DNA of 9,867 nt, from NCBI GenBank assembly GCA_965549355.1, contig CBEVGD010000070.1, positions 1-9,867 of the forward strand, read 5' to 3'. The DNA is from M55B120 sp965549355 (GTDB taxonomy: Bacteria; Actinomycetota; Humimicrobiia; Humimicrobiales; Humimicrobiaceae). The translations under genes and the position numbers were made by a program. Below are positions 1 through 7,107 of this stretch, one piece after another. The notes beneath the pieces are model-generated. The model was given only the letters and a program-made list of their open reading frames with translations. It was not told the DNA's origin and ran no database searches. The number at the start of each line of letters is the position of its first letter. Position 1 is the stretch's first letter.

Positions 1-1
1 C

Positions 2-895
2 ACTCCGATAGTAGAAGAGTTGGAAAATGGATTTGTAAAAAAGAGAAATACTTATACTTCCTGGTATATAAAAAGACCCTTTGAAAATACCAGCCAGTTA
101 AAGAATTTTTTAAAAAAAGAAATAGAAAGAATTGAAAAATCAAATCCCTGGGAAATGTGGAGCTTTTGGGGAAGAACTCTTATAAATGACAGTTATAAAG
201 AAGATTTTCTTAAAACACAAGAACATATAGGCGATACGGTACTGTTTCATACACCTAGTGCTATAGGCCTTGATATAGCCTATCACAGGGCAAGTCTTGA
301 GTTATTTACTTATGCCTATATGGACTATCCTGAGCTTGTATCAGACTATATGGATACCTTAAATCGTCATGAGATAGAAAGAGTCAAATATATATCAAGA
401 TATGATTTATATTCCATGTCTCCCGTAGCTTTAGTATTCTGTGATCTTGCCTATAAAAACGGGCTCATGTTTTCTCCGGAATTCCTACGTAAAGAGCTAA
501 TTCCCAGAGCTAAAAAGCTTGTAGCTACCTGGCACGAATATGGGGTAAAGTGCATTTTCCACTCTGACGGGGATTATAGGCCCATCCTGGATGACCTTAT
601 AGGGGCAGGTTATGATGGCATACATTCAATGGAGCCCCTTGCAGGCTGGGATATGGGAGAGATAAAGAAAAAATACCCTAAGCTTGTCCTTGTTGGAAAT
701 ATAGACATATCACAGCTTCTTCCCAATGGTAGCAGGCAGGAAGTAATAGAGGCAGTTAAAAAAGCAATAGATGATGCAGGAGAAGGTGGAGGGTATATAA
801 TGGCCTCTTGCAGTGAGATTCACGATGAGTGTAAATTAGAAAATATAATTGCAATGCTTGAGACAACCTGGGAATACGGTAGGTATGACAGATGA
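2..895 (+). CDS. UroD/MtaA-superfamily protein, 5'-truncated by the window edge
   Basis: The reading frame is open from base 2 to the TGA at 893-895, so the TTG at 20 is not a convincing start and the true start lies left of the window. About 297 residues remain, against 340-400 in complete relatives, so roughly the first 60-100 are missing. The C-terminal half has the family pattern: a His-Ser-Asp-Gly motif at about 560-571, then 'IHSMEPLAG', 'VGNIDISQLL', and a glycine-rich 'GEGGGYIMASCSEI' before the closing 'ENIIAM' helix. In MtaA/MtbA methylcobamide:CoM methyltransferases the corresponding first motif is His-X-Cys (a zinc site); here the Cys is Asp, although a Cys is present in the later loop. 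It is therefore probably not a standard thiol methyltransferase. The substrate is unknown. It sits directly upstream of a broken paralogue (ATGA overlap) and of an alpha-rhamnosidase. Superfamily assignment is secure, function is not. Confidence 0.85.
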   Translation, partial: TPIVEELENGFVKKRNTYTSWYIKRPFENTSQLKNFLKKEIERIEKSNPWEMWSFWGRTLINDSYKEDFLKTQEHIGDTVLFHTPSAIGLDIAYHRASLELFTYAYMDYPELVSDYMDTLNRHEIERVKYISRYDLYSMSPVALVFCDLAYKNGLMFSPEFLRKELIPRAKKLVATWHEYGVKCIFHSDGDYRPILDDLIGAGYDGIHSMEPLAGWDMGEIKKKYPKLVLVGNIDISQLLPNGSRQEVIEAVKKAIDDAGEGGGYIMASCSEIHDECKLENIIAMLETTWEYGRYDR

Positions 896-1135
896 ACCCA
901 AGAGATAGAATAAAAGCTACACTTTCCCACAAAGAACCGAGTAGTATTCCCATAGATATAGGAGGTCTGGTCACTGGCATCCATCTATCAAATGTATATA
1001 AACTAAGGCAGCACTATGGCCTGGACAGTCCAGACACCCCGGTAAAGCTATCAAATATCTTTACTATGACAGGGATGATACTGGCAACAAATTAGATGGG
1101 AGCTAGTTTTTGCAGATGTTGTGCTGGTTGGATAA
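892..1135 (+). pseudogene. Decayed N-terminal remnant of a second UroD/MtaA-superfamily gene
   Basis: The ATG at 892 overlaps the upstream stop (ATGA), with AGG at 881-883 as ribosome site, so it was probably translationally coupled. The 67-residue product begins 'MNPRDRIKATLSHKEP', followed by 'IPIDIGG' and 'TGIHLSNVYKL', the classic N-terminus of UroD-like proteins, and stops at TAG 1093-1095. Family proteins need another 260-300 residues. In the frame one base on, starting at 1094, 'RWELVFADVVLVG' reads out to TAA at 1133-1135; this matches the next conserved block ('LxxxLxADVVxV') of the family. A frameshift or small indel near 1075-1094 therefore broke the gene, and everything after about codon 80 is absent, replaced by AT-rich sequence before the rhamnosidase. 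A short functional peptide is possible but less likely. An assembly error could explain the frameshift, but not the missing C-terminal two thirds. Confidence 0.8.
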
Positions 1136-1218
1136 CTTATATTAGTATAAACAGATTAGAGAATATTTAATAAATTCAATAGGAGAGAGTAAAAAAAGTT
1201 TAAAAAAAGGAAATGATA
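1136..1218 (+). promoter_or_regulatory. AT-rich leader with two Shine-Dalgarno-like sites before the rhamnosidase
   Basis: This gap holds a strong SD-like AGGAGAGAG at 1181-1189 with no start codon at usable spacing, then two A7 tracts (1191-1197 and 1202-1208), then AGGA at 1208-1211. AGGA is 7 bases before the ATG at 1219 but only 1 base before the ATG at 1213, so it favours 1219. The upstream orphan SD could be a leftover of the deletion that removed the broken UroD-like gene, or a ribosome standby site. I find no convincing -35/-10 pair and no terminator hairpin here. Confidence 0.45.
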
Positions 1219-3846
1219 ATGAATTTAAAAAGTAATAAGGAAAAAGGAAATCTATTCAGTCCGGACTGGAAGGCAAAATGGATATGGAAGAAGGGAGATC
1301 CCAAACAGAAAAATATTTATTTATACTTTCGGAAGGAATTTATAGTTGGAGATAAATTTGAAGAAGCAATAATGCATATAACTGCAGATACAGAATATAT
1401 GGTATGGGTAAACGGTAAAGAGGTGGGAAGAGGCCCTGTTTTTGGTGATCCCAGATGGCAACCCTATGATACATATGCGGTAGAACGTGTTCTAAAAAAA
1501 GGTAAGAATGTAATTTCAGTACTGTGCTACTATTATGGAGAAGGCACAGAAGATGATTCCTGGAGAAAACATAGAAGTAAAAAAGAAAGCGGAAGTTCTA
1601 AACGTGCCATCCATGACAGCAGGCCAGGCTTATTATGCCAACTTAAGATGTCGGAGGGTAGAAAAAAAGAATATATAGTAAGTGATGATAGTTGGAAGAG
1701 TATAATTGCAGAATCATGGGTGAGTGATACACCAAAGATAGACGACCTTACCTTTGTAGAAATTTATGATGCAAATAAAGAAGTGGGCAACTGGAAAGAA
1801 ACCGGTTACGACGATTCCAGGTGGGATGATGCAGTACTATTAGCAGGTTTTGTTCCCATACAGGGACCCATCTCTACGGGTGATATAGAACTCAAGGAAA
1901 GCAAATTTGATTGTACACAAACAAAAATATTCCCGTGGTGCATACTTGAACCCAGGAGTATCCCTCATATAAGAAAGATAGAAGTATCTCTAAAAAAAAT
2001 AATTAAGTATGGGGAAGTAGTCGAATTTAATTCTTATGATAATGAAAATATAGCTTTGAGGATGGCTCTTGAAGATATACGAAATCCTGAATATACAGAA
2101 ATCATAAGCCCCGGAGGCTTTATCAGGAGAGGGCTAGTTGAAGTCAAACCTTTTGATAGCAATATTTCATATGATGATTTTAATGGAGTAAGATCAGCAA
2201 CAATTATACTGGATATAGAAAGATTGATTAACGGCAGGATCTATTTGGATGTGGAAGGACCGGCAGGAGGGATTATAGATATCGGTTATTGTCAGAGATT
2301 GGAGAATGGGAGACCCGAGATATACTCTTCAAGAATATCATCGGCAGACAGATACATAATGAAGGAAGGTAGACAGCAATGGACAAGTTTCGGCTGGAGG
2401 CATTTCAGATACATACAGATTACTTTCAGAAATCTATCTTATCCTTTAAAGATAAAAGAAATAAAAGCTGTGGCGGATGAATATCCAATAGAAGAAGCCG
2501 GAAAGTTTGAATGCAGTGATGAGCTTTTAAACTGGATATGGAAAGCCGGAGTAAATGCTACAAAACTATGTACCTATGATCGTTTTATGGACGCTCCCAA
2601 TAGAGAGAAAAGACAATATACAGGTGATGTTACAGATTTAGTGTTGAGTACGATGGTAGCTTTTGGTGAAACAGCAATGATCCATAGATATTTTCGTACG
2701 ATGCTGAGGGGCCAGACCGTATATGGTTTCATCACAGCTTGTAATCCAACAGAGTATGAAAGAATGTCATTATTATCACTTTTTGGAGGCATGCTCATGG
2801 ATGCCATCTGGAAATATTATGAATACTATGGTGATAAAAAAGTATTAGAAGAAGCTTATATTCCATTTAAGCGCCACCTTGAGTTTCTGGGTAACTTTCG
2901 CGACGCTGACGGTCTTATTGGAGAACAACCAATGATGGTCTGGCAGGATTGGGCAGATGTAGATTATATAGGTAAAGGCAAGTTACTAACGAAAAATGCA
3001 ATATATGTTCGGGAACAGCAGATATTAGCGTGGATAAGTAAAGAGATTGGAGAAGATAAGAGTTGCAATGATTATCTAATGAAAGCTGCTAAGACAAAAG
3101 AGTCATTAAACAAAAAATTCTGGGATGAAAAAAGAGGAATATTTGTAGACTATGTTTCTCTATATGATGAACAATGTGAACATGTCAGTGAACAGGGTAA
3201 TTATATGATGATGTCTTTTAATCTGGTTGACGATATTAAGGCAGAAAGAATGGTGCAGTATCTAAAGGATCCCGGATTGGATATAGGACAGATGTCTCCA
3301 CTATGGTTTATATTCCTGGCGGAAGGGCTATTCAGATACAACTATTCAAAATATGTAATGGATGTGATGAGAAAAAGATTCGGCCGGATTAAAAAAGAGG
3401 GTTTCAACACACTTTCAGAATTATGGAGTATTTACGGGAGCAGGACCGCGCATAAGTGGAAACCCTTTGTATCAAGGGCAGTAGCACATGGAGGATCAAC
3501 AGGGGTAATTTATACATTATCAAGGTATGTGGTAGGGATTACTCCTCTGGGAGCTGGATTTGATAAAGTGAAGATAGAACCTCATGTCGGGAATCTTGAA
3601 TGGGCCAAAGGAACATTACCAACAAAAAAGGGAGTTATTAAAGTATCCTGGATCAGTGAGAAGCGTTTGTTTAAGCTTGTATGTGAACTTCCGGATGATA
3701 TGGATGGAGAAATCGTACTGCCCTATAAAAACGAAGAAATAAAAAAAGTGATTGTCAATGATAAGACGATAGCTATCAATAGGGAGGATTATTTTATACC
3801 GGTTAAGGGTAAATCGAATATAGAAGTATGCTTAAATAATAAATGA
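1219..3846 (+). CDS. Alpha-L-rhamnosidase, glycoside hydrolase family 78 type
   Basis: Predicted to hydrolyse terminal alpha-L-rhamnose from oligosaccharides or glycosides with inversion. The 875-residue protein shows the GH78 architecture: an N-terminal beta-sandwich (about 10-110, with 'WIWKKGD', 'VNGKEVGRGP' and 'RWQPYD'), further beta domains (about 110-410, with 'GWRHFRYIQI'), an (alpha/alpha)6 catalytic barrel (about 425-770), and a C-terminal beta domain with 'GFDKVKIEPHVG'. Catalytic-type acids counted from ATG 1219 are Asp458, Glu463 and Asp470 in 'DAPNREKRQYTGD', and Glu734 in 'TLSELW'. Spacings of 5, 7 and 264 are almost those of Bacillus sp. GL1 RhaB (Asp567, Glu572, Asp579, Glu841). 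There is no signal peptide, so it is cytoplasmic and implies import of the substrate; no transporter is in the window. The ATG at 1213 is an alternative start two codons longer; 1219 has better ribosome-site spacing. Family is near certain; the exact glycoside is unknown. Confidence 0.93.
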   Translation: MNLKSNKEKGNLFSPDWKAKWIWKKGDPKQKNIYLYFRKEFIVGDKFEEAIMHITADTEYMVWVNGKEVGRGPVFGDPRWQPYDTYAVERVLKKGKNVISVLCYYYGEGTEDDSWRKHRSKKESGSSKRAIHDSRPGLLCQLKMSEGRKKEYIVSDDSWKSIIAESWVSDTPKIDDLTFVEIYDANKEVGNWKETGYDDSRWDDAVLLAGFVPIQGPISTGDIELKESKFDCTQTKIFPWCILEPRSIPHIRKIEVSLKKIIKYGEVVEFNSYDNENIALRMALEDIRNPEYTEIISPGGFIRRGLVEVKPFDSNISYDDFNGVRSATIILDIERLINGRIYLDVEGPAGGIIDIGYCQRLENGRPEIYSSRISSADRYIMKEGRQQWTSFGWRHFRYIQITFRNLSYPLKIKEIKAVADEYPIEEAGKFECSDELLNWIWKAGVNATKLCTYDRFMDAPNREKRQYTGDVTDLVLSTMVAFGETAMIHRYFRTMLRGQTVYGFITACNPTEYERMSLLSLFGGMLMDAIWKYYEYYGDKKVLEEAYIPFKRHLEFLGNFRDADGLIGEQPMMVWQDWADVDYIGKGKLLTKNAIYVREQQILAWISKEIGEDKSCNDYLMKAAKTKESLNKKFWDEKRGIFVDYVSLYDEQCEHVSEQGNYMMMSFNLVDDIKAERMVQYLKDPGLDIGQMSPLWFIFLAEGLFRYNYSKYVMDVMRKRFGRIKKEGFNTLSELWSIYGSRTAHKWKPFVSRAVAHGGSTGVIYTLSRYVVGITPLGAGFDKVKIEPHVGNLEWAKGTLPTKKGVIKVSWISEKRLFKLVCELPDDMDGEIVLPYKNEEIKKVIVNDKTIAINREDYFIPVKGKSNIEVCLNNK

Positions 3847-3971
3847 TTATGAAAAAAATATTACAGCATGGTTTTAGTTGTTAATTGATAAGTAATTTGA
3901 TTTTTTAAAATTAGAAATATGAGCCATGGGTAATTTTATTTATGTTCAACTATTAATATTTGAGAGAATGT

Positions 3972-5081
3972 ATGAACTCAAAAGAACGTTTTAAAGCAGC
4001 TTGTGAATTTAGCAAGCCGGATAGAGTACCTATAGATTATCTTTCTCATTACAAAACAGATAATCGTTTAAGGGAATACTTTGGTATAAACTCCGAAGAT
4101 GAATTGTTAGAAATCCTTAATTGTGATTTTTATTATTTACCATGCCGCGACATCTCTCAGAATGAAGGATTCTTATCCTGTTACAAAGGACCAAAATTGG
4201 ATATGACACAAAAGGAAAGAACATGCCCGTTCGGCGTAAGGTATCTCCGCGGAGCTTATGAAAATAAGTTTAATGTTGATGAGGCAATTAGTGGACCATT
4301 CCAGAACGATGTAACTCAAAAGGATATTTTAAACTATAGATGGCCCAGAGTGTCCGATTTCGATTTTTCCCCTCTGCATTCGGAATGTGAATCTCATTCC
4401 GATAGGGTAATCGCAGGAGGTCTCTGGACCGGAATTATGGGCGATAGCTACCGCATGTGCGGTTTTGAGAACTTTTTATTAAATACAGCATTAAATCCTG
4501 AATTGGTTGACACTCTTGTTGATAAAATGACGGAAGTTTACCTCGAATTAAATAATGCATATTTTTCAGAATTAAAAGGGAAAATCGATATATGGTTTTT
4601 CGGCAATGATTTTGGCAGTCAGGATGGATTGCTTCTTAGCGCTGAAATGTGGCATCGGTTCTTCTTCAGGAATATAAAGGAACTTGCTGATCTGGCCCAT
4701 AGTCATGGCGCAAAGGTTATGATGCATTCTTGTGGAGGCATCTCTGAAATTATACCCTATCTTATTGATGCCGGTATCGATATATTGGATCCGGTACAGG
4801 TAACTGCGAGAGGGATGGAGCCAGAGATATTGGCAGAAAAATTTAAAGGTAAAATAGTATTTCATGGAGGAATTGATACTCAGAATTTGCTTCCAAATGG
4901 AACAATAGAAGAAATTAAAAGTAGTTCAGCTAAAACTATAAATTTACTTGGAGACAATGGCGGATATATTTTTGCACCAAGTCAAATTCTTGGACCTGAC
5001 ATACCTGTTGAGAATATTATTGCCATGTATAGTGCAGCATGCGGCTTTGATATTTCTACTAAAATTGGGTTTAAAAACTAA
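3972..5081 (+). CDS. UroD/MtaA-superfamily protein (uncharacterised methyltransferase-like)
   Basis: A complete 369-residue protein. It opens with 'MNSKERFKAACEFSKPDRVP', the usual start of non-haem UroD-like proteins. The PxxxMRQAGR substrate-binding signature of true uroporphyrinogen decarboxylase (HemE) is absent. A His-Ser-Cys-Gly-Gly motif (His252, Cys254) is the His-X-Cys zinc motif of MtaA/MtbA-type methylcobamide methyltransferases. It is followed by 'DILDPVQVTARGMEP', 'VFHGGIDTQNLLPNGT' and 'GGYIFAPSQ'. The third zinc ligand, a Cys in that last loop of MtaA/MtbA, appears to be Ser337 or its neighbour here, so metal binding may differ. ATG 3972 is preferred over the TTG at 3960 because the family motif starts there and GAGAG (3962-3966) lies 5 bases upstream, though the site is weak. 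Located 125 bases after the rhamnosidase and 78 before the aldolase. The reaction is unknown; methyl transfer is the best family-based guess. Confidence 0.88.
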   Translation: MNSKERFKAACEFSKPDRVPIDYLSHYKTDNRLREYFGINSEDELLEILNCDFYYLPCRDISQNEGFLSCYKGPKLDMTQKERTCPFGVRYLRGAYENKFNVDEAISGPFQNDVTQKDILNYRWPRVSDFDFSPLHSECESHSDRVIAGGLWTGIMGDSYRMCGFENFLLNTALNPELVDTLVDKMTEVYLELNNAYFSELKGKIDIWFFGNDFGSQDGLLLSAEMWHRFFFRNIKELADLAHSHGAKVMMHSCGGISEIIPYLIDAGIDILDPVQVTARGMEPEILAEKFKGKIVFHGGIDTQNLLPNGTIEEIKSSSAKTINLLGDNGGYIFAPSQILGPDIPVENIIAMYSAACGFDISTKIGFKN

Positions 5082-5159
5082 AATCAACCGGGAAAATGTA
5101 ATTATTAATAAGTTTATTGGGGAAGATCAAAATTCTAAATACAAAGAGGAGATTCATAA

Positions 5160-5954
5160 ATGGATAAGGAGATAAAAAAGGCTACGGGCAATTTGGTTAA
5201 AAAAGCCCTGCTCGAAAGAAAGGTTACTATCGGTACATGGATGCAGATAGGACATCCCGCTATTGCAGAGGTTTTTGCTAATGCAGGAGCTGACTGGATT
5301 GCAGTTGATTGCGAGCATTCAGATATTGGTATCGAGGTTTTTACAAATATAGCCCGGGGGATGTATGGCAGGGGTTCTGTGCCCATAGTGAGAGTAAGGG
5401 AAAATAACACTCTGGCTGTAAGGCAAGTCCTTGATGCAGGGGCTCAGGGCGTAATAGTTCCTCTGGTCAATTCTGCAGAGGAAGCAAAAAAGGCGGTTGC
5501 TGCCGCTAAATACCCGCCGGAAGGAATCCGCGGCTTTGCTTTCTGCCGTGCCAATAACTGGGGAGCGGATTTTGACAGATATACAAAAACAGCAAATGAA
5601 GACGTGGCTGTTGTAGTAATGATTGAGTCAAGAAAGGCTGTTGAGAATATTGATGAGATTCTGGCGGTGGAAGGTGTTGATGGAGTATTCATTGGGCCTT
5701 ACGATATGAGCGGCTCCTACGGGATAACCGGGCAAACATCACACCCCATGATAAAGGATGCCTGCAGGGTTGTAGTAGAGGCATGTAAAAGGCATAATAA
5801 GTCTGCTGGACTCCACATTGTTGTACCAACAGATAAATCAATAGAGGGCGCTATTGAAGATGGGTTTACTTTTATTGCACTGGGGACTGACGCGGTATTT
5901 CTTGAAGAATCGGCTCAAAATGTAATACAGCTTGCCAAAAGTACTGTTAAGTAA
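5160..5954 (+). CDS. HpcH/HpaI-family class II pyruvate aldolase
   Basis: Expected to perform a metal-dependent retro-aldol cleavage of a 2-keto-3-deoxy acid to pyruvate and an aldehyde, as HpaI, GarL and RhmA (YfaU) do. The 264 residues match the family length and single (beta/alpha)8 domain. Visible active-site elements are Asp50-Cys-Glu-His53 (His53 matches the HpaI catalytic base His45), Arg78 in 'VRVR', metal ligands Glu156 in 'MIES' and Asp182 in 'IGPYDMS', and 'GVIVPLVNSAEEA' as the phosphate- or carboxylate-binding loop. The Gln two residues before the metal Glu in HpaI is Met154 here, which is common among sugar-acid members. The start is supported by GAGGAG at 5146-5151, 8 bases upstream. 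It heads a tight run with a KDG-kinase-like gene, which fits sugar-acid catabolism. The exact substrate (KDG, 2-keto-3-deoxy-L-rhamnonate or other) cannot be read from sequence. Confidence 0.93.
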   Translation: MDKEIKKATGNLVKKALLERKVTIGTWMQIGHPAIAEVFANAGADWIAVDCEHSDIGIEVFTNIARGMYGRGSVPIVRVRENNTLAVRQVLDAGAQGVIVPLVNSAEEAKKAVAAAKYPPEGIRGFAFCRANNWGADFDRYTKTANEDVAVVVMIESRKAVENIDEILAVEGVDGVFIGPYDMSGSYGITGQTSHPMIKDACRVVVEACKRHNKSAGLHIVVPTDKSIEGAIEDGFTFIALGTDAVFLEESAQNVIQLAKSTVK

Positions 5955-5988
5955 ATTACTACAAATAAAATATAGGAGTGTATTTTTC

Positions 5989-7089
5989 ATGACTGTTTTA
6001 AACATAAAGCCTAAAGAAGCGTGTAAATATGATTGTATATCCCTCGGAGAAATTATGCTGAGGTTTGACCCTGGCGAGGGAAGGATTAGAAATGCCAGAG
6101 AATTCCGTGTATGGGAAGGCGGCGGCGAGTATAATGTATCCCGCGGTTTAAGAAAGTGTTTCAGTATGAATACGGCCATAGTCACTGCTCTGGCGGATAA
6201 CGATATTGGAAAGCTGATTGAAGATTTCATCATGCAGGGAGGCGTGGACGTTTCACTTATAAAGTGGATTCCTTATGATGGAATAGGCAGGACTGTACGC
6301 AATGGTCTTAATTTTACCGAGAGGGGTTTTGGTATACGGGGAGCACTGGGTGTATCCGATAGGGCAAATACTGCAGCATCGCAGCTCAAAAAGGGTGATA
6401 TTGACTGGGAGTATGTATTTAAAGATATAGGAGTAAGGTGGTTCCACACGGGCGGGATATTTGCCGCATTGTCGGAAACCACCCCGGAGGTTGTACTGGA
6501 AGCTGTAAAGACTGCAAAAAAATACGGCACTATTGTATCTTATGACTTAAACTATAGACCATCCCTTTGGAATTCCATCGGGGGAAAGGCCAGGGCGCAG
6601 GAGGTTAACAGGGAACTTGCAAAGTACATTGATGTGATGATAGGCAATGAAGAAGATTTTACTGCATGCCTGGGATTTGAAGTTGAAGGAAATGATGAAA
6701 ACCTCAAGGAACTTAATATTGAAGGATATAAAAAGATGATGTCTGAAGTTGTAAAACAATACCCCGCCCTTGAGGTAATTGCAACAACCTTAAGAGTGGT
6801 AAGGACTGCCACAGTCAATGAGTGGAGTGCTATATGCTGGATGTCTGGAAAGGTATTCAGGGCAAAGGAATATAAGGCTCTGGAAATTTTAGACAGGATA
6901 GGAGGGGGAGACAGTTTTGCATCAGGTCTTATCTATGGACTCATGACAACCGGTGACCCTGAAAGGGCTGTAAACTACGGCGCTGCTCATGGAGCGCTGG
7001 CTATGACCACGCCCGGAGATACTTCCATGGCAAGTCTTAAAGAAGTTGAAAGCATCATGAAGGGCATAAACGCAAGAGTAATAAGATAG
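5989..7089 (+). CDS. PfkB-family sugar kinase, 2-keto-3-deoxygluconate kinase-like
   Basis: An ATP-dependent kinase of the ribokinase/PfkB fold, most like 2-keto-3-deoxygluconate kinases, which give 2-keto-3-deoxy-6-phosphogluconate. From ATG 5989 it has 366 residues, longer than the usual 310-340. It shows the N-terminal 'SLGEIMLRF' strand, the substrate loop 'GGGEYNVSRGL' (44-54), 'SYDLNYRPSLW' (about 184-194), and the PfkB signature 'DRIGGGDSFASG' with catalytic base Asp308. The anion-hole motif is Gly-Gly-Gly-Asp rather than the usual Gly-Ala-Gly-Asp. AGGAG at 5974-5978, 10 bases upstream, fixes the start; an in-frame TTG at 5932 would overlap the aldolase and adds no family sequence. Extra residues lie around 215-245, before the nucleotide-binding half. 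The gap to the aldolase is 34 bases and to the next gene 18, so they are probably co-transcribed. Substrate assignment is moderate. Confidence 0.9.
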   Translation: MTVLNIKPKEACKYDCISLGEIMLRFDPGEGRIRNAREFRVWEGGGEYNVSRGLRKCFSMNTAIVTALADNDIGKLIEDFIMQGGVDVSLIKWIPYDGIGRTVRNGLNFTERGFGIRGALGVSDRANTAASQLKKGDIDWEYVFKDIGVRWFHTGGIFAALSETTPEVVLEAVKTAKKYGTIVSYDLNYRPSLWNSIGGKARAQEVNRELAKYIDVMIGNEEDFTACLGFEVEGNDENLKELNIEGYKKMMSEVVKQYPALEVIATTLRVVRTATVNEWSAICWMSGKVFRAKEYKALEILDRIGGGDSFASGLIYGLMTTGDPERAVNYGAAHGALAMTTPGDTSMASLKEVESIMKGINARVIR

Positions 7090-7107
7090 AAATAGAGGTA
7101 ATATAAT

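Noticed and set aside
20..22. TTG as start of the first gene
   Set aside because: The frame is open to base 2 and the family N-terminus is missing, so the gene simply enters from the left edge.
2..895. True uroporphyrinogen decarboxylase (hemE)
   Set aside because: No haem genes are nearby, and the intact paralogue lacks the HemE N-terminal arginine/glycine signature; the motifs fit the methyltransferase-like branch.
3885..3920. Promoter in the gap before the second UroD-like gene (TTGATA/TTGATT followed by AT-rich sequence)
   Set aside because: No -10 box occurs at 16-18 base spacing, so it is indistinguishable from AT-rich background. The 125-base gap otherwise shows nothing clear.
3960..3971. 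TTG at 3960 as start of the second UroD-like gene
   Set aside because: The conserved 'MNSKERF' start is at ATG 3972, with a GAGAG site 5 bases upstream; the extra four residues match nothing in the family.
4948..5175. A 75-codon plus-strand ORF overlapping the UroD-like gene end and aldolase start
   Set aside because: It shadows conserved coding sequence in another frame and has no family resemblance.
5932..5988. TTG at 5932 as start of the kinase
   Set aside because: It overlaps the aldolase and adds non-family residues; AGGAG at 5974 points to ATG 5989.
5838..6233. A 131-codon minus-strand ORF across the aldolase/kinase junction
   Set aside because: It lies opposite two well-supported genes; its length is explained by codon bias of the plus strand.
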